Below, piece after piece: positions 24,236 through 37,400 of a DNA stretch of 64,000 bases. The notes under the pieces were generated by a model, which ran no database searches, was not told where the DNA came from, and worked only from the letters and a program-made list of their open reading frames with translations. Numbering within the stretch: position 1 is the first letter of the stretch; each line of letters begins with the position of its first letter. The translations under genes were made by a program, and so were the position numbers. Origin of the DNA: Zygnema cylindricum (taxonomy: Eukaryota > Streptophyta > Zygnematophyceae > Zygnematales > Zygnemataceae); NCBI GenBank assembly GCA_037447655.1, contig JBBHKE010001418.1:111663-175662 (forward strand), given 5' to 3'.

Positions 24236-24742
24236 ATGATAGAATATTGTTTGGACTTAATTGGAATTAGGTTCATAATGAGCCCAATAGCGGACCGGAG
24301 TTTACATGAATGGAGTTTACAGTCTGTGGTAGAACTAGAACAAGAAGACAAAAAAAAAGACGAACTTTTGCAAAATTTTCGGTTGTTTCCCTCGAAATCT
24401 GTCAATCGTCATTTTTCGGTTCAATCCGGTGACGATTCTTCGAATGCAGAAAAAGACAAATCCAACTCTGGTACAGAAAAGAGAAAAGGCAAAAGTAGTA
24501 AAGCCGAAAATAGAGTGGAGGCTCCGAGTTTGTTGAAAGAAGTTTCCACTATGAGTTTTCTAAAAAAACAACAATCGGATATGGCCGCGACTGGAAAACA
24601 TGCCGACGAATCCGATAGTCAACCCGGATACTGGGAAGAATCTTCGAATAATAATAAAGGAGGTTCCGATTCGAGGGAGAAAAATAAAAATTCGGAATCG
24701 TCGCTCAATTCGACTTCGGGAATCGACAGAGGGTATTCTTGA
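24236..24742 (+). CDS. Possible terminal exon, Ser/Lys-rich unrecognised protein
   Basis: An open frame to a TGA at 24740-24742. The likely coding starts after an acceptor such as TTTACAG (about 24321) or earlier, and reads SVVELEQEDKKKDELLQNF. It then continues in a hydrophilic Ser/Lys/Asn/Asp-rich tail (SGDDSSNAEKDKSNSG, GYWEESSNNNKG) ending GIDRGYS. Codon use is mixed, unlike the simple repeat upstream, so it looks like true coding for a disordered C-terminus. It may join the 23270 exon across the AT-rich tract, but the phase link is not shown. No family is recognised. Confidence 0.4.
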   Translation: MIEYCLDLIGIRFIMSPIADRSLHEWSLQSVVELEQEDKKKDELLQNFRLFPSKSVNRHFSVQSGDDSSNAEKDKSNSGTEKRKGKSSKAENRVEAPSLLKEVSTMSFLKKQQSDMAATGKHADESDSQPGYWEESSNNNKGGSDSREKNKNSESSLNSTSGIDRGYS

Positions 24743-24754
24743 GTGGCGAGGGGG

Positions 24755-25640
24755 TAGTTTAAGGTACAGGATAGAAGGGAAAGAATTCTGAGGTAGAGGA
24801 AAGATCTTGGATATGAATACTTGTTGTCTGTCATGGATATAACCAGTTACGTATATTTTTGGTTACCGATATACTCGGTTACAGATATAATGGATATACT
24901 CGGTTATCGATATACTTGGTTACGGATATACTCGGTTACAGATATACCCGGTTATCAATTTAAACGTTTACGGAGGTAATCTGTCGTGAGTGTAGCCGGT
25001 TACGGATGTAGCCGGTTACGGATGTAGCCGGTTACGGATACGATCGGTTACGGATATAATTTGTTGTGAGTGTAATTGGTTACGGATATAGTCAGTTTGG
25101 AGAGAACAGTGGTCGGTGTATTGGCCCAAGTTTTGTAATTAGTTGTTTGGAAATGTAGTCAGAAAAGAGTCCATAAAAAAAAAATTGTACAGTTGGTTTT
25201 GTATCTTTTAGTTGGGTCGATATCTTTTGTAAAATATCCGTTATGGCGTTTGGGGTGGTTATGAGGTACAGGATAGGGAAAGAATTCTGAGGTAGAGGAA
25301 AGTATGTGGATATGAATACTTGTTGTCTGTGATGGATATAACCAGTTACGGATATAATGGGTTACCGATATACTCGGTTACGGATATAATGGATATACTC
25401 GGTTATCGATATACTCGTTTACCGATATACTCGGTTATCGATTTAAACGTTTACGGATGTAATCTGTTGTGAGTGTAATAGGTTACGGATACAGTCAGTT
25501 TGGAGAGAACGGTGGTCGGTGTATTGGCCCAAGTTTTGTAATTAGTGGTTTGGAAATGTAGTCAGAAAAGAGTCCATAAAGGGATTTTTGTAAAGTTGGT
25601 TTTGTATCCTTTAGTTGGGTCGATACCTTTTGTAAAATAT
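24755..25640. repeat. ~500 bp direct duplication built on a GGTTACGGATATA array
   Basis: GGTACAGGATAG..GGGAAAGAATTCTGAGGTAGAGGAAAG starts both copies (about 24762 and 25264). TTTGTAATTAGT..TTTGGAAATGTAGTCAGAAAAG ends both (25132 and 25540). Between them, arrays of CGGTTA(C/T)(G/C)GATATACT units vary in number (24840-25090 and 25325-25495). There is no coding. Confidence 0.9.
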
Positions 25641-26677
25641 CAGTTTAGCTCTACATAGGTTTTCTTTTGACCTAATTCAAAAATTTTGACTTGCTTTCTC
25701 TACTTTTGCCTAATATCCTGTAGGGATTTTTCAATTTTTTTAACTCAGGTATGGTTTTTTGTGCGTATTTTGCGTTGATGTTTTTTTTTTTTGCCTCTTT
25801 TTTTTGTACAGTCATATCATATCTTTTTTTATGTGTTGTGATAATGTTGTGTTAAATGTAGGCTCAGAAACGCAATATCTGGAGCAAATTATGAACCCAT
25901 TTGGTACTTGAATTTGATGACACATTTGGTTCAAGTAAAAAATTTCAACAGTTGTCAATTTTCGGTTCAGAAGTGCAATATCGTGTCTGAATCTAGCCTT
26001 CTGACAATGTTGAATTTGAATATTTACGTCCTTAGAAGTGGTAACAATACTTTTTTGTTTGTTGGTTTTTTTCGCCTTGCTTCTCCTTTTTGTTTGCTTC
26101 CCTCCACATGTAGTTTTTCAGTTTTGAGTTTTTCAGTTTTAGCATTGCGCCCCTTTGTGATCCCATGGAAGAGGTTTTCCATCGCATTTTTTTTTAGTGT
26201 CCTGTTTTGTATACTTATTAAAAACTAGTTACGAATGTTAAGTGTAGGTTCAGCAGTACAGTGTGTACGAAATGCTCCCATTTTAGTATTGCTGGATTTG
26301 ATGACGCCTATGTTTCAAGTTTTTGGGAGTAAAAAGATACTTTATTTAAAAATAATGGAGAGCTCCAGGGTTGGTTTATTGGTACAAAGGTTCAAAACAC
26401 TAAATTCATACAATTTCGGAAGATTTTATACAAGTTCTTTTATTGTTTCTTGTCCACGTGTAGTAGCTATATTATATACCAAAATTTTAGAATCTCGTTC
26501 CAACCCCTTTAATTTTTGTTTATACTCCATAGGTATATTATACCCGTTGGGCTCTTCCACACCAAGTCTCTCTAACATGTTTCCTATAGGTTCCTTTTGA
26601 GTTATTTGTATTATTCTTTTTTACTGATGCCTCTCCATTAAATTCTTAATATACATTTTGCTTCCCTTTTTTTATTA
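25641..26677. other. Intergenic, no supported gene
   Basis: T-rich DNA. Open frames at 25908-26228 and 26235-26600 have no motif and are rich in Phe and Ser, as expected from T-rich noise. I do not call them. Confidence 0.45.
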
Positions 26678-27710
26678 GTGGTGTGTATTGAAGACCCTTT
26701 GCCGATATTTGATATGTACCTAATTTAGAGTACTCAATAATCGATGTATAGAGAAGCTTGATATCGCGATGTTAACCCAATATATCGGCCGATAATTATA
26801 TCGAAGTATATCGAAGTGACGTTAGGTCAAAAAAAAAATCAAACCCCCCACCCCCCACACCATTCCCCCCCCGCCCCCGCACGCGCTCAATGGGGGGGGG
26901 GGTGTTGAGGGATTTACTGTACAATTTTCCGTGCTATTTACCGTACAATTTGCTGTACTAAAACTGTACAGACCCCCAGCTACTACCAAATATATCGCGA
27001 TAATTTTTGCTGGTCTCGGAGGGATATATTGAGCCCTCTGCCCGTTTGATATTCGATATATCGAATATTTAATTTAATCGCAACAAATTTTTACCCGATA
27101 CGCGACAATAATTTTAGGTCCTCCAACTGTGAGTTTAGGGCTGTTTAAATTTTGTTACTCTGCTCAACTGATTTATTTCAAGAGTAGAAGATCATCCACA
27201 TGTATAAACTTGTTCACTGCACCGTACCATCTTTAGACCAGATTTCAGTACATTACGCTGAATGATATGAGCTGAGCCTGTTAAAAATTCATCTATTTTC
27301 AAATTCTAAAGTTTGGGTAATTGTTTCAATCCATAAAGTGATTTGACCAGTTTGCATACTATATTTTCTTTCCCAACTTTTTCGTACATTTTTTACTGCT
27401 TCATGTAACTAACTTCTTCTAGATCGCCCAACTTGCCTAAAGTACCTTTTGAAAAAGATAAGTATTTGTAATTTTTTTTTTTCAATCGTGAGTTATTCAT
27501 AAATTTATAATACAGAAGACCAGAGTTGAGTGGAATAGAGGAGAAAAGAACGCCAGAATAGAGAAATTTCTCTTAAGGGATATAACATAAAAAAAAAATG
27601 TACTGTATTTTAAAACTAAGAAGGAAATCAAATTTGCAAAATAAAGAAATCCGCAATCCATACTACAAGATTATGGAAACGAATATGTACCAAACTTCTT
27701 AAACAGTTGT

Positions 27711-27925
27711 CAGCTCGCCTCCCTCTCCCTCTCCGTCGCCCTCTCCCTCTCCCTCTCTCCCTCTCTCCCTCTCTCTCTCTCTCCCAATCGAGTTGTTCAA
27801 ACGTATCCAATGCCAACAGCATTTAGGAAAGAACGGACTCTTCAAAGACAATCTCCCTCTCCCTCCCTCTCCCTCTCCCTCTCCCTCTCCTTCTCCTTCC
27901 CTCTCGAGTTGTTCAAACGTATCCA
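27711..27925. repeat. CT-rich array with duplicated unique flank
   Basis: CTCCCTCTCCCT tracts at 27718-27783 and 27850-27905. Each is followed by the same unique sequence (CGAGTTGTTCAAACGTATCC AATGCCAACA), giving a period of about 130 bases. Frames across it are artefacts. Confidence 0.9.
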
Positions 27926-28382
27926 ATGCCAACATCATTTAGGATTGAACGGAAAAACAATCTTATTTCCTTCTCAAAAAATCTCATTTGCTTTTCAAAG
28001 ACAAATAGAGTCTATAACCATGCATGTCTAATAAAAGTTAACTTCTAGTCCAAATATGTAAATTTTCAAAAGCTCATAAAAAGACTATTTACATTTAAAA
28101 AAAAAAAAAAAAACCATTTTTTGCTCTTTCATGGACAAATCAAAGTCGATTTTCTTCTGGCACAGAAGTTCAATGGTCAAACTTATCAAACTTAAATGAG
28201 AAACAATTTTTTTTTTTCAAAATTACTACAAAGAGTTGAAACTCATGACGACGACAACAACTTTTCAATTACAATTTTCTTTTCTTGTTTGTCCTTTTTT
28301 TAGTTTCCCTGTACTCCGATGGTTTACAGCCACCATTTTCAATCAAGCTTTACTACTTGGTACATTTATCTTTGAAGCAATC

Positions 28383-28436
28383 CCTTTCAAGATTTTTTAG
28401 GGTTTTTTAAGGTTTTTTAGGGTTTTTTAGGGTTTT
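28383..28436. repeat. Telomere-like TTTTTTAGGG words
   Basis: Five copies of a 10-11 base TTTTTTAGGG/TTTTTTAAGG unit immediately downstream of the carboxypeptidase Q stop codon (minus strand). It resembles plant TTTAGGG telomere or telo-box words but is not a perfect 7 base array. Similar short clusters lie at 14750-14800 and 34160-34180. Confidence 0.6.
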
Positions 28437-28440
28437 ACTT

Positions 28441-31400
28441 TTACTTTTTGTTTACCACCGGCAACGGTTCGTCGAGTTCGGAGACAACATATGCCATGGT
28501 GGCCAAAGTCGCAGCACATCGAGCCATCTCTATGGGGTTCAACTTATCGGGAGTATCCGCTATTGAGTGGTGGTACCTGTAAAACTCAAACATACATATC
28601 GGTTTGTAAGTATTATATGAATGTCAAGCAATCCGTCTCTTCCTTTAGAAATTGCAGCATTTAATTTGCTTCTCTCTTTCGGTAGAAATCTGATGTTTAA
28701 CGTCTTCAAGAGTTTCTCTTTTGCAACAACAAATATATCATGTAGAAATTAGCACAAAAGGACAAGAAAAAAATTGAGGTTAAAAACATTCTGTGGAAGG
28801 AGTATGAGGGGGAATAAAACCAGTGAAACCCTACAAAATCTTTAAACGCCACGTCAATTATCGCGATGATTTTTTATATCGGGTCGATATATCCCTATAA
28901 TATTGTGATAACTTCCTTACCAATATATCAATCATCGGTAGGTCAAAAAATGGAACAAATCGATTATCGGTAAGAGTCTACCGATACACACCACTAATGA
29001 ATATATTACTTCCACTTCGACATTGTTTTACTGCAATTCAATAGCAAACCACTATCGTCGAAACTTTTAATGAGTTGAACAAATGAGTATAAATTTTGTC
29101 AGGAGTTCATTACATTTGCCTAGTTCTTGGTGTTTTTATGTAGTGTTTTGAACAGCCCATAGTACCTCTTGTGACTTCCACTTAATACTGACCTAAAAAA
29201 GCTCAAGACAAACATTTTATAGTAACACTATTTGGTGGTGCCATAATTAAATAATTTTCCAGATTAATTAATACCCCCACCGTTACAAACGGTTTCATTT
29301 GGCTCACATTATCTTCATGGCAAAACTACACCCTGACTCCCTATTGAAGTAAAGAAACTACAAAAGTGAGGTGTATGATAATGTTATTAACTCTAATTGT
29401 GAATGGCATGGTTGGTCTTGAACCATTTAAAAACTTAGCGGGAAACAAAGGTGTTATATTAACGCTAATTTGTGTTCACAAAAATCTAGACGTCTACAAC
29501 TGTCGCTGTTTTTGTTGGCGTCACCAATCGTCGGAAGTTTCGTAGTCGCCTTCAATCGTCACAAGTTGTACCTACGTCTACAACCGTCACATTCCAAAGT
29601 TATGATTTCCATTTTCGCACATAAGGACGCTCTTCAAAGTAGTACGGAGAATCCTTACTACAGTCCAAAATACTTTATCAAAGTACCGATTACATGGGGA
29701 CGTACCCTAAGTTTTGGTTACATGCGAAAGTACCCTTAGGGTTTGGACTTTCCGCTCGGACAGTATTTTCGAAATGTAGAAACTTTATTAAAATGTACAA
29801 GGTGCACAATAAATACTATACCGTACAACTCTATTAGCGCACATTTGTCCGTACACATTTGTCCAGTTTTCAATTTAAGATAGCCAATCAGAAGCTGAGA
29901 ACCTTACCTTTCAATCGCAGCCGTCAGATCAACAATCCGACATGTGCCTATGGAGAAAATATGTTTTAAGTGGCGAAAAAAACATGAACACTAATAGCGA
30001 TTCACGGTGTGCTCATGGTAACCAAAAAAAGAGAAACCCTAAAGTTGGCGCAAATTTCGTCACCAAAAAAACCCTAATTTTATCGAAACTCAAGGAGTAC
30101 CGGTGATTCTATCTCCAAACTGTGGGTCTAATAAGCGTGAAATAAATTAAAATAAGCGTAAATAGTACACAAGCGCATGGAACCGTTAAACAGTCACATG
30201 TATAAGTTTCTTACACAAAATCCGATGTGGCGAAAGACGATATTTAACAAGCACGATGTAAAACCATCGTAGCACATGGAAACAAGTGCAAAACGATTTT
30301 TTTTTTCCTTTTTAATGATGGCAGAAACTAAACTAAAAAAAAAGAACGCAGGTGGAGGCAAACAAAAGAAAAACAAGGTCCAATGGAACCAAAGGAAGGC
30401 AAAAACTCATAATCCAACCAAGGCAAACCAATAAAGGATATGGGAAGAGACATTAAGCTTGAAAAGATAACCAAACACCGTACCCAAAACATAACTACCT
30501 AACTGAACTCGAAAAGAGCAAAAAAAAAAAAAAACTACCAAAAGCAATTCTTACATATCCTAGCTTAGCATCGCACACTAAGGGAGTTTTGAACCACGTC
30601 CATATTCTATAACAACAACACAACGAATTGAAAGAGGTTAGAAGCTTGTAGCCATTGAAAAAAGTGAAATAAACACGAACCATAAAAAGAAGTAACGACA
30701 TAAGTGGGAGGCTCTCAAGGCCCCTTTCCTCGAAAGAAATTGACCACAAGTTTGGAGGAAACTCATTCAATGAAACTTGGAGACAATCAAATATCTCGAT
30801 CGCCATCGGAATAAAATCATCCACAGCATGCAAGTCTTCACATATCGGCTCCCTCTTTTTACCACAATATGTTCGACTACTCTAACATTTCAAGCTTTGT
30901 TACAAACCAATGTCATAAAGGCAAGGTTCACCAAAACAATATCACCAAAAATACGACGGCCACCATTAAAAGAAAAACATTAAATTACCACGATTAATAA
31001 TATGTGAAACTTGCGAGACCACACATTACACCCAGTCAAGGAGCAACAGCTACAACAATGTCAAAAATAATGACTTGTGCCCAAGTCAACTCTCTCCCAT
31101 TGGAGTAACAAAGCCAATGGACTCCACCCGTTAAAAGACACCGTGACACAAGCAAAAAATAAAGTGGAGTAAAGGTTGTTGAAGGAAGCCAACCCTGAAA
31201 CATGAGGATGGTGGTGAATTGAGCAAACGTGAAAGTTGAAATGCAAATAATGGATATTGTTGATAACCAAGCTTTAAAAGCAAAGGTCCTGTAGAAGGGA
31301 AAATTTATGAAGAATTAAAGGGAACTACCTTAAAAAACTTGGATCGAATAGTGGTGATGAACTTGTAGTTGATTTAATTCTTAAACACCCGTAAAATGCT

Positions 31401-34400
31401 TTCAATTAAGGTTGCGCAAAAATTACATATCTGTTAGAGCAAATAATAGAAAGAACATTACGCCTTTAAAGTAACTAATGGACGGTGAAGACACATTATG
31501 AAACACGAGGAATGATGGTAGTAAGATCAAAATTATCCCCATCCAAAAAGTGAGGGACGAATGTGAAAGCAGTCAATATACATTTCCCAAGGTATACAAT
31601 TCCCCACGTATATAATCTCACTGTTGCACAATTCCTCGGGTATAAAATTTCCAAAGTATTTAGTTCTCGTGGTGTACAATATCTTAGACATGCACCCCAA
31701 AAACCGTAAGATGCGCTAAAATAAAACCCCGTCTCAAATAAAGAAATAATTACCACAGAAACAAGACTAAGATCAAACAAGAATCGAGAATTGAAAGGCG
31801 AAGCTATACAAAATTGAGGTCGTAAGGCCCTTGCTCTTTATATCTATTATATTTATCATAACGCGAGCACCACACATGTGAAGCTTAGTCTTCACTCCTA
31901 TTTGAAATTAGAAGTAGTGAAGAAAGCTCAAAACTCCTCTTACACTCCATCCCTCCTTCCATCCCTCCCTCCCTCCCTCCCTCCCTCCAATTTCAAAACA
32001 AGTTTGTTAATATCAATTTGAAATAATTTACAATATTTGCTTATCAACTCCCAAAACTTTATGGGAGAGAGATGGTTTCTCCTTCCCACTCATCTTTCTT
32101 CTCTCCGATTTCAAAAAAGTTATTTTTAAAAAGTTATTCATTAATTTGAAATGCTTTTTCAAGATTTGTTATATGAATACAACCATGAAACGATAACAAT
32201 CATGAACAAAATAATAAAAACCAATGATAAACAAGCTTTTGAAAAATAGCTTCGACTACTTTACAAGGTTTTATTTATCTTTTACTTTCTTGTTTTGAAA
32301 CCATTTTTTGAGATTTAGTCAAGATTTAGTTTATCATTAGTTTATGAGTTTGAAGCTACTTTTCAAGATTTTTTTTATCATTAGTTTTTTATATTGTTAA
32401 AATTTGTCAAAATTTTGAAGGTTGTAGAGGAAATTTGAATGGGATTATAATTTTTATATTATGACATTTTATTGCCACTCATGGGTTTTCCAATCCTCCA
32501 ATCACACATTATTATTTACAAATTATTGTTTACAAAATGGAATGTGTTTAATTATATGAGAGATATACAAGAAATACGTAAAATATTTGAAAAATTCAAC
32601 ATTTTTGAGGCGATTTAATTAGGTACCTATATAACATAATGGTAAACATGTTTCAATTGTCCCCACTACTTCTTGTCCCCTTTTTTATTTACTTTTTTTA
32701 TTTTATTTTTTTTACAGGCAACGATGGTATGTCAGTTATAATTATGGAAAGGGGGGAGGGAAAGGGAAAGGAGAGGGCGAGGGAGCGGGAGAAGGAGAGG
32801 GAGGGGTCAGGGGATCAAAGGCATCAGAATGCAGAGAGGGCAGAGAGAGAGCGAGGACAGAAGCGACTGTGGGAAAACAGTACCTTCAAATGCAGTTTCA
32901 CAGTTTTTCCAGAGGCAAGAAGCCAGTGAATCATATCTGCATTTTACTCCCTCCCCGTCATCTTCTCGCTTACTCTTCTCTTCTATCTTGCAACATTCAA
33001 TACCATTTTTAGTGTGGCTTTCGCTAGCTGTTTGTAACTGTGTAAATAATGAAAACCCAAACCAATATACCAATACCAATACCAGCACCAAATAACAACA
33101 ATAACAATTCCAAACCAATACACCAGTTTACCAATACCAAGTACCAACATTAACAATTCCAGACCAATATACCAATGTCCTAATATACCAATAGCAATAC
33201 CAATAATACCAATTCCAAACCAATATACCAATACACTAATATGCCAATACCAATAGCAATACCAACAATACCAATTCCAAACCAATGTACCATATATACC
33301 AATACACGAATGGAAACTGAAACAGAAACTGCAACTGAAACCGAACCAAAATTAAATTAAAACCAAAGCCAAAATCAAAACCGAAATAAAAATCAAAGTC
33401 AAAACCAAAACCAAAATCAAAATCGAATTCCAAATCAAAAGCAAAATCAAAACCACAATCGAAATCAAAATCTTTCTAAAATCAAAATCAGAATTCAAAA
33501 GTAAAAGCACAATCACAATCATTATCAAAGTCAACATCAAAATCAACATCAAAACCAAAACCAGAATCAAATCACAGTCAAATTCAATGTTGAAATCAAA
33601 ATCAAAACCAAAATCACAATCACAACCGCAATCACAAAAACAATACTCTAGAAAAAAGAACTATTCTTTCGAAAGAAGAACTATTCTTTAAAAAGAACTA
33701 CTATTCTTTACAAAGAAGAAGCATTCTTTAGAAAGAAGAACTATCTTTGGAAAAAAAAACATTCTTTAGAAAGGAAAACATTCTTTAGAAAGAAGAATAT
33801 TCTTTGAAAAAAAGAATTATTCCTTAAAAAAAGAACTATTTTTTAGAAACTCACCGGCATGTTCCGTGGAGACGGCAGCTCCGGGAATTCGAGTGAGGTT
33901 TTCCGCGACACTTGTCCCATAGCTCATGGCTCCAGTGTGGGGATTTCCCATACTAAAGGAACTCACCGACCGGACAATAGAGGCGACAGCTCCCACCTGT
34001 AAATAAATAGATATTATTCCCACCTTACATTCTTACATTACATCGATAATTTTATTTTATTCTTTTATTTATTTATTTATTTTTTAAAGAAGAAACTATT
34101 TGATTCTTCGCACATTTAAAAGTACATCGATAATGTTTTAGAAGAAATCGTTTGGTTTTTATAGAGTTTTAGGGTTTTTCAGGGTTTTAGAGCTTTTCCC
34201 ACTCGACATTCTTAAATGTACTTTGTTTTTTTTTGGAAGAAATCGATTAATTTTTCATCCCCTTAATATCGATTGATAACGTTCTAAAAGAAATCGCTTG
34301 GTTTTTATAGAGTGGCTTTTCAGGGTTTTAGAGCTTTTCCAATTAGGCATTCTTAAGAATACATCAAAAACTATGACAAGAAATCTCTTAGTTTTTATGG

Positions 34401-37400
34401 ATTTAATAATTTTTACCAATATAATAATCTTTTGCATACTCCATAACATTAGGTTTTATTTTATTTTTTTGCATATCATCGGGTAATAATTAAAATTTCA
34501 ATATTTGTATTCTGTCAACATAAAAATAAACAAATATCCATCAAAAAATATTAAAGTTTCATTATTTTTATCACGTTAACCTGAAAATTAAGAAATTATT
34601 ATAGAATTCCCTATAATAATAGTTATTTAACACCATATAAATAGTTATATGGAATACATTGATTAGATAGCTAATAAAATCCGTTATTTGTCTTAAAAAA
34701 AAAGAAAAAAACAAACAAACAAACCAACATTTTTTTACAAACAAACAAACCAAAAAAAAAACAAACAAACAAAAAACACAAAAACAGTCAAACAAACACA
34801 CAACCAAAAAACAGTCAAAAAAACAAACAAGCGAAAAGAAACAAAACAAAAAAAAAACAAATGCATTAAAGTATTTATACCACCCACTTTAGCAGCTGCC
34901 ACGGCTCCTGCGATCCGATAAATAACCGTTTCTCCATAGGATACAAAGGGGGCATTAAAAAGGACAATTTTCCCAACTGCCTGAAAAATTCCTCCAATCA
35001 CATCACAGAAGAAGACAAAAAAAAGTCATTTTAGCCCATACCTCCCTTTTTAATTTCCGATTTAGGAATGCTATTTGGTTCAATACACAAGCTACAAAAC
35101 CTTAGTTTTTTTCGTTGGACAACCAAAATGCAATTTCTCCCTCTCCTTCACCTCCCCCGCTCCCTCCCCCTCTCCCTCTCCCTCTCCCTCTCCCTCTCCC
35201 TCGCCCTCGCCCTCTCCCTCTCCCTCTTCTACCTCAATTCTACAATACAAATAAGCCAATCTACCAATGTGTATCGGCTGGTACAAAGTTTTTTTCTTTT
35301 TCTCCTGCCCGAGAAGCATAAAAACTTTATTTTCTCATAAAAACTTTTTATTCTCACTCTTCTGCCCGGGAAGCACAGAAAAAAATTCTCTCCCTCACAT
35401 CTCCTGTCCGAGAAGCATAAAAAAAAACTCCTTACCTCTTCTGCCCGAGAAGCGTAATAAAAAAATTTCTCTCACACCTCTCTCACCTCCCTCACCTCTC
35501 CTTTCCCGGGAACCATGAAAGCCTTTTTCTCTCACCTCCAAAAAAAACATTTCTCTTCCCTCTCCTGCCCGAGAGGCATAATTTCTTTTTTCTTACCTCT
35601 CCTGCCCGAGAAATATAAAAACTTTTTTCTCTCACCTCTGGAAAAACTTCTTTCTCTCACCTATAAAAAACTTTTTTTTCTCCTCTCTCGCCCGAGAGGC
35701 ATAAAAAAAAATTCTTACCTCTCCTGCCCGAGAAACGAGCTCATCGAAACTGGTAACGGAAATAACCGGAGCCCAAATATCTCCTCCCACACTTCCTCCC
35801 AATCCTATCATACTAAGTTTCATTTTTCTCGGATAAACCATTTCCAAAAGTTCCTCTCCTCTTAACCAATGGGAGACTCCCTCCACTTCTTGCAGTCGAA
35901 CCTCCTCTAGTCCATCCTCCTCCATATGAGCTTTTACCTTCACTCCCCAACCTCAAAGAAAAAAGGAAAATAAGAAACCTTTAAAAAAAACTGAAGGATG
36001 CTTAAAAGTGACTCTTAGGAGTGAAAATGTTTTCTAAGCAACCAAAAGTCAAATTATTTCCTCAACCAAAAGTCAAATTATTTTCTAAGTGCCGAAAAGA
36101 GACAATAGTTTTTAATGCTAAAACAAGAAATTGGTTTTTATGTGCTCAAAAGTGCAATATTTTCGAAGTGCTTAAAAGTAAAAATATTTTCTAAGAGATC
36201 AAAGGTTGAAATAAAATTTGCAGTGCTTAAAAGTGAAAATATTTTCTAAGTGCTCAAACGAGAAAATATTTTTTTAAGGGTTTTTTCATGTGCTTGATGT
36301 TTTGACTAAGAAAAACGGAAAACGAGAGAGGCTATAAACCTGACAGACATCACTTGTCTTTTTCAACAAATTGTTGTACAATGATTTTTGAAACGGAATC
36401 ACTTTAAAATTGTGAATTGTTTTAGATAGCAAAATCGTCAACTCAATTATGTTATTCAAGATCCAACCGAACCATAGGACTAAATCAACTTATTTGACTA
36501 AAACTTGTCTTTTTTCAAAAAAGTGTCGTAAGATAATTTCAAAAGAATTCACTTTATTATATTTTTGCTGGCATAATTGTGAACTCAATCGTGTGATTTG
36601 AAATCCATCTAATTCAAAGTACTTAAGTGCACCAAAAAAAAAAAAAACAACTTATTAAACGACAAAGTGGATCGTAATTGTTGTCCATCCTAAATATTGT
36701 GTGGATCGCAAAAGAATCGATGGGAAAAACTTTAGTGCTAACTATTTTTCGGGCACTTAAAAAGTACTTTTTCTCATCACAGAGTTTTTTTATTTTCAAT
36801 CGTGACATCACTATCTTCTATTGGTTGCCCCCCCCAAAAAAAAAATCCAACAAGTCAGAACATATTTAAGTGCTCGAAAAATGCGAAAAATGTTCAAAAC
36901 TAATAGCAATAAGCAGTGTAGACTAATGAAAATATATGGTATAGTCACATTAAACTTTCTTTCATATGATTAAATGAAGGAAACACTTATATATAGCCTA
37001 TCCACACTGCTTTGAAAATCTCGGATTGTACCCAAAATTTGTACCTTTTTGGACTTTTTTGTACAATTTTTGTACCAAGACGGTACAAGTCTTTGGATAT
37101 TCAAAGGGATTGGTACGTTTTCTGGCACCTTTTTGTACAATTTTGTACCAAAACGGTACATATCTCAATCAACATCCTCAGAATTCAATTTAGTGTGGAT
37201 AGACTTGTAGACTTGGGCCTTCAGAAGCTTAACAAAAAATAGATATAATAAAAGAGAGGAAAACCAAAATGCTTTGATGTTTTGATACTGTAAAACGTGT
37301 GTTATTGTACCACATTGAGTCGGATAGAGCACTAAATACAAAGTATTCTACACGGGTTTGTATCCTTTTAATGAGAAATAAAAGCTAAAATACCCATAGC

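Larger units (their letters stand above)
26679..28999. mobile_element. Possible element ends (TTAGTGGTGTGTAT / ATACACACCACTAA) enclosing a CPQ exon
   Basis: TTAGTGGTGTGTAT near 26676 and its complement ATACACACCACTAA near 28984 face each other. Both are followed inward by CGATAT/TATCG-rich subterminal DNA (26700-27115 and 28855-28985). hAT-type elements often have such ends and subterminal repeats, but I see no 8 bp duplication. The interval contains the last carboxypeptidase Q exon, low-complexity CT tracts and no transposase. The two ends may come from two separate fragments. Confidence 0.35.
28577..33854. other. Large intron-like gap in the CPQ gene
   Basis: 5.3 kb between the seventh recognised exon and the last. 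It holds a MITE-like fragment, a non-LTR remnant, a possible unrelated exon (32884-33037), purine and CCCT tracts (31940-31990, 32745-32830) and AT-rich DNA. I searched both strands for metal-ligand motifs of M28 peptidases and found none. Confidence 0.6.

Noticed and set aside
23968-24405. 145-codon Ser/Pro/Leu-rich minus-strand frame
   Set aside because: It is the complement of a GA-rich low-complexity tract and the coding-like plus-strand frame.
29470-29739. 89-codon plus-strand frame
   Set aside because: No motif; it opens inside a ACA/GTCGTC-rich stretch between repeat fragments and lies antisense within the CPQ gap.
32983-33570. Trp/Tyr/Gly- and Leu/Ile-rich minus-strand frames resembling membrane proteins
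   Set aside because: They are translations of ACCAAT and AAATCA arrays.
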